Part shown: positions 63,215 through 64,000 of the stretch, in pieces
Position numbering within the stretch: position 1 is the stretch's first letter
Layout of the letters: every line of letters starts with the position of its first letter
From: CALJFL01 sp047633055
Lineage (GTDB): Bacteria > Pseudomonadota > Gammaproteobacteria > Pseudomonadales > Halieaceae
Assembly (NCBI GenBank): GCA_047633055.1
Contig: JBLIEI010000016.1
Span: forward strand, 7,436 to 71,435
DNA length: 64,000 nucleotides
Direction: 5' to 3'
Translations under genes and position numbers: made by a program
Notes under the pieces: generated by a model
Databases searched by the model: none
What the model saw: only the letters and a program-made list of their open reading frames with translations
Told to the model about the DNA's origin: nothing

Positions 63215-64000
63215 TGCGCATCAACTCCTCGCAACAATTCGCAACGGCCACTGTGGCATTCGGTAAAGACACTGACAACGACGCCTCAGCCATGGCCGCC
63301 AGGCGATCAGGTGCAACGATAAACGCCGCTATTTCCTTCGCTAACTTTTCGCCTGTTAGCTCCAACTGTGACAACAAAACTCCGGCTTCCCTGTCGGTGA
63401 GTGCATGCGCGTTGGCTGTCTGATGATCATCAATCGCATGAGGCAAAGGGATCAATATCGCGGGCCGGCCCATAATGGCAAGTTCCGCCACCGTCAATGC
63501 ACCCGCGCGGCAAACCACCAAATCAGCCCAGCTGTATGCCGCGGCCATATCCTCTATAAACGCGGTTACGCGAATCTCGCCGCCATTTTGGTCTCCGTAG
63601 GCCGCTCGGACCGAGTTCAGATGGGCCTCACCGCTCTGGTGCCAAACTTCCAGTTGGGACGGCACTGCGCCCTGCTGCAAGCGTTGCACGGCCGTCGGTA
63701 ACATATCATTTAGTGGCTTGGCACCGAGACTGCCACCGACAATTAACAATCTGAGCGGCCGTTGCCCAGAAAAATTCCAGGGGTGGTCTGCCGCTGCCAG
63801 AAGTAATTCCCTGCGCACTGGGTTACCCAGTACACGAAAATCCACATCGTCTTTAAATGCACCAGGAAAACCGGCTATCACCGTCGCCGCCAATGGGCTA
63901 AGCAGACGATTAGTGGTGCCCGCCACTGCATTCTGCTCGTGGATGAGTAACGGTTTACGCAGCAGCCATGCCGCAACGCCCGCCGGGCCCGCGACGTAGC
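63207..64000 (-). CDS. murG: UDP-GlcNAc:lipid I N-acetylglucosaminyltransferase, partial (N-terminus off the window)
   Basis: The frame stays open to the right edge, giving the C-terminal 264 codons or so; about 90-95 N-terminal residues are missing. Visible: YVAGPGAPAGVAAWLL, LIHEQNAVAGTTNRLLSP, LLIVGGSLGAKPLND, and VVCRAGALTVAELAIMGRPA, the UDP-GlcNAc pocket. Converts lipid I to lipid II at the inner membrane. In place of the usual GGL after GPG it has GAPAG, a small local change. Upstream of murC. Confidence 0.96.
   Translation of the reverse strand, partial: YVAGPAGVAAWLLRKPLLIHEQNAVAGTTNRLLSPLAATVIAGFPGAFKDDVDFRVLGNPVRRELLLAAADHPWNFSGQRPLRLLIVGGSLGAKPLNDMLPTAVQRLQQGAVPSQLEVWHQSGEAHLNSVRAAYGDQNGGEIRVTAFIEDMAAAYSWADLVVCRAGALTVAELAIMGRPAILIPLPHAIDDHQTANAHALTDREAGVLLSQLELTGEKLAKEIAAFIVAPDRLAAMAEASLSVSLPNATVAVANCCEELMRND

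Overview
The window is 64 kb of chromosomal, housekeeping-dense DNA from a gram-negative bacterium. A complete type II secretion (T2SS) operon, divergent pilA/pilBCD-coaE, ampDE, argJ-secA-lpxC and the distal dcw (division and cell wall) cluster together point to a gammaproteobacterium. Single-subunit ATP sulfurylase, malate synthase G, a sodium-coupled NSS transporter, a DmdC-like acyl-CoA dehydrogenase and a TonB-type thiamine receptor suggest a marine, Pseudomonas/Cellvibrio-related lineage (for example OM60/Halieaceae-like). That placement is inference; no rRNA gene is present to confirm it. I saw no tRNA, IS element, prophage or CRISPR array.

Layout. 1-5.7 kb: C-terminal part of an EAL protein, cardiolipin synthase, an NSS transporter, a long M24 aminopeptidase and a 59-residue rubredoxin. 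5.7-17.2 kb: gspN-M-L-K-J-I-H-G-F-E-D-C, read leftward from a sigma70-like promoter. It has no own prepilin peptidase, so PilD near 50 kb probably serves it. 17.3-21.3 kb: sat-cysC, a small two-helix membrane protein, beta-carbonic anhydrase and a GAF-like/degenerate-GGDEF protein. 21.3-25.4 kb: a thiamine operon made of promoter, TPP riboswitch, TonB receptor, YkoF-like thiamine-binding protein, PnuC/PnuT channel and thiamine-kinase-like protein. 25.4-27.5 kb: yajQ, panE and a YhhN protein.

27.5-30.5 kb: a transmembrane Ser/Thr kinase overlapping an FHA-containing sigma54 activator, probably one phospho-signalling module. 30.6-40.5 kb: ampE-ampD, nadC, an RraA-family gene, acyl-CoA dehydrogenase with a divergent LysR regulator, glcB, and ald with a divergent Lrp-type regulator. 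40.5-50.4 kb: type IV pilus region. pilA has a sigma54-type promoter and a strong terminator. Downstream of it are two paralogous GT-C/TPR membrane proteins and a GtrB/DPM-like polyprenyl-phosphate glycosyltransferase, a good candidate for a pilin or surface glycosylation system. pilB-C-D-coaE diverge. 51-64 kb: mutT-argJ-secA-M23 peptidase-lpxC-ftsZ-ftsA-ftsQ-ddl-murC-murG, all leftward; murG is cut by the window end.

The strongest leads for new biology are the glycosyltransferase trio beside pilA, the kinase/FHA-sigma54 pair, the GGDEF protein that has lost its catalytic motif but kept an RxxD I-site, and an RraA-family protein that retains an aldolase-type Arg-Asp pair beside an acyl-CoA dehydrogenase. 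Start codons were reassigned in several places on ribosome-binding-site evidence.
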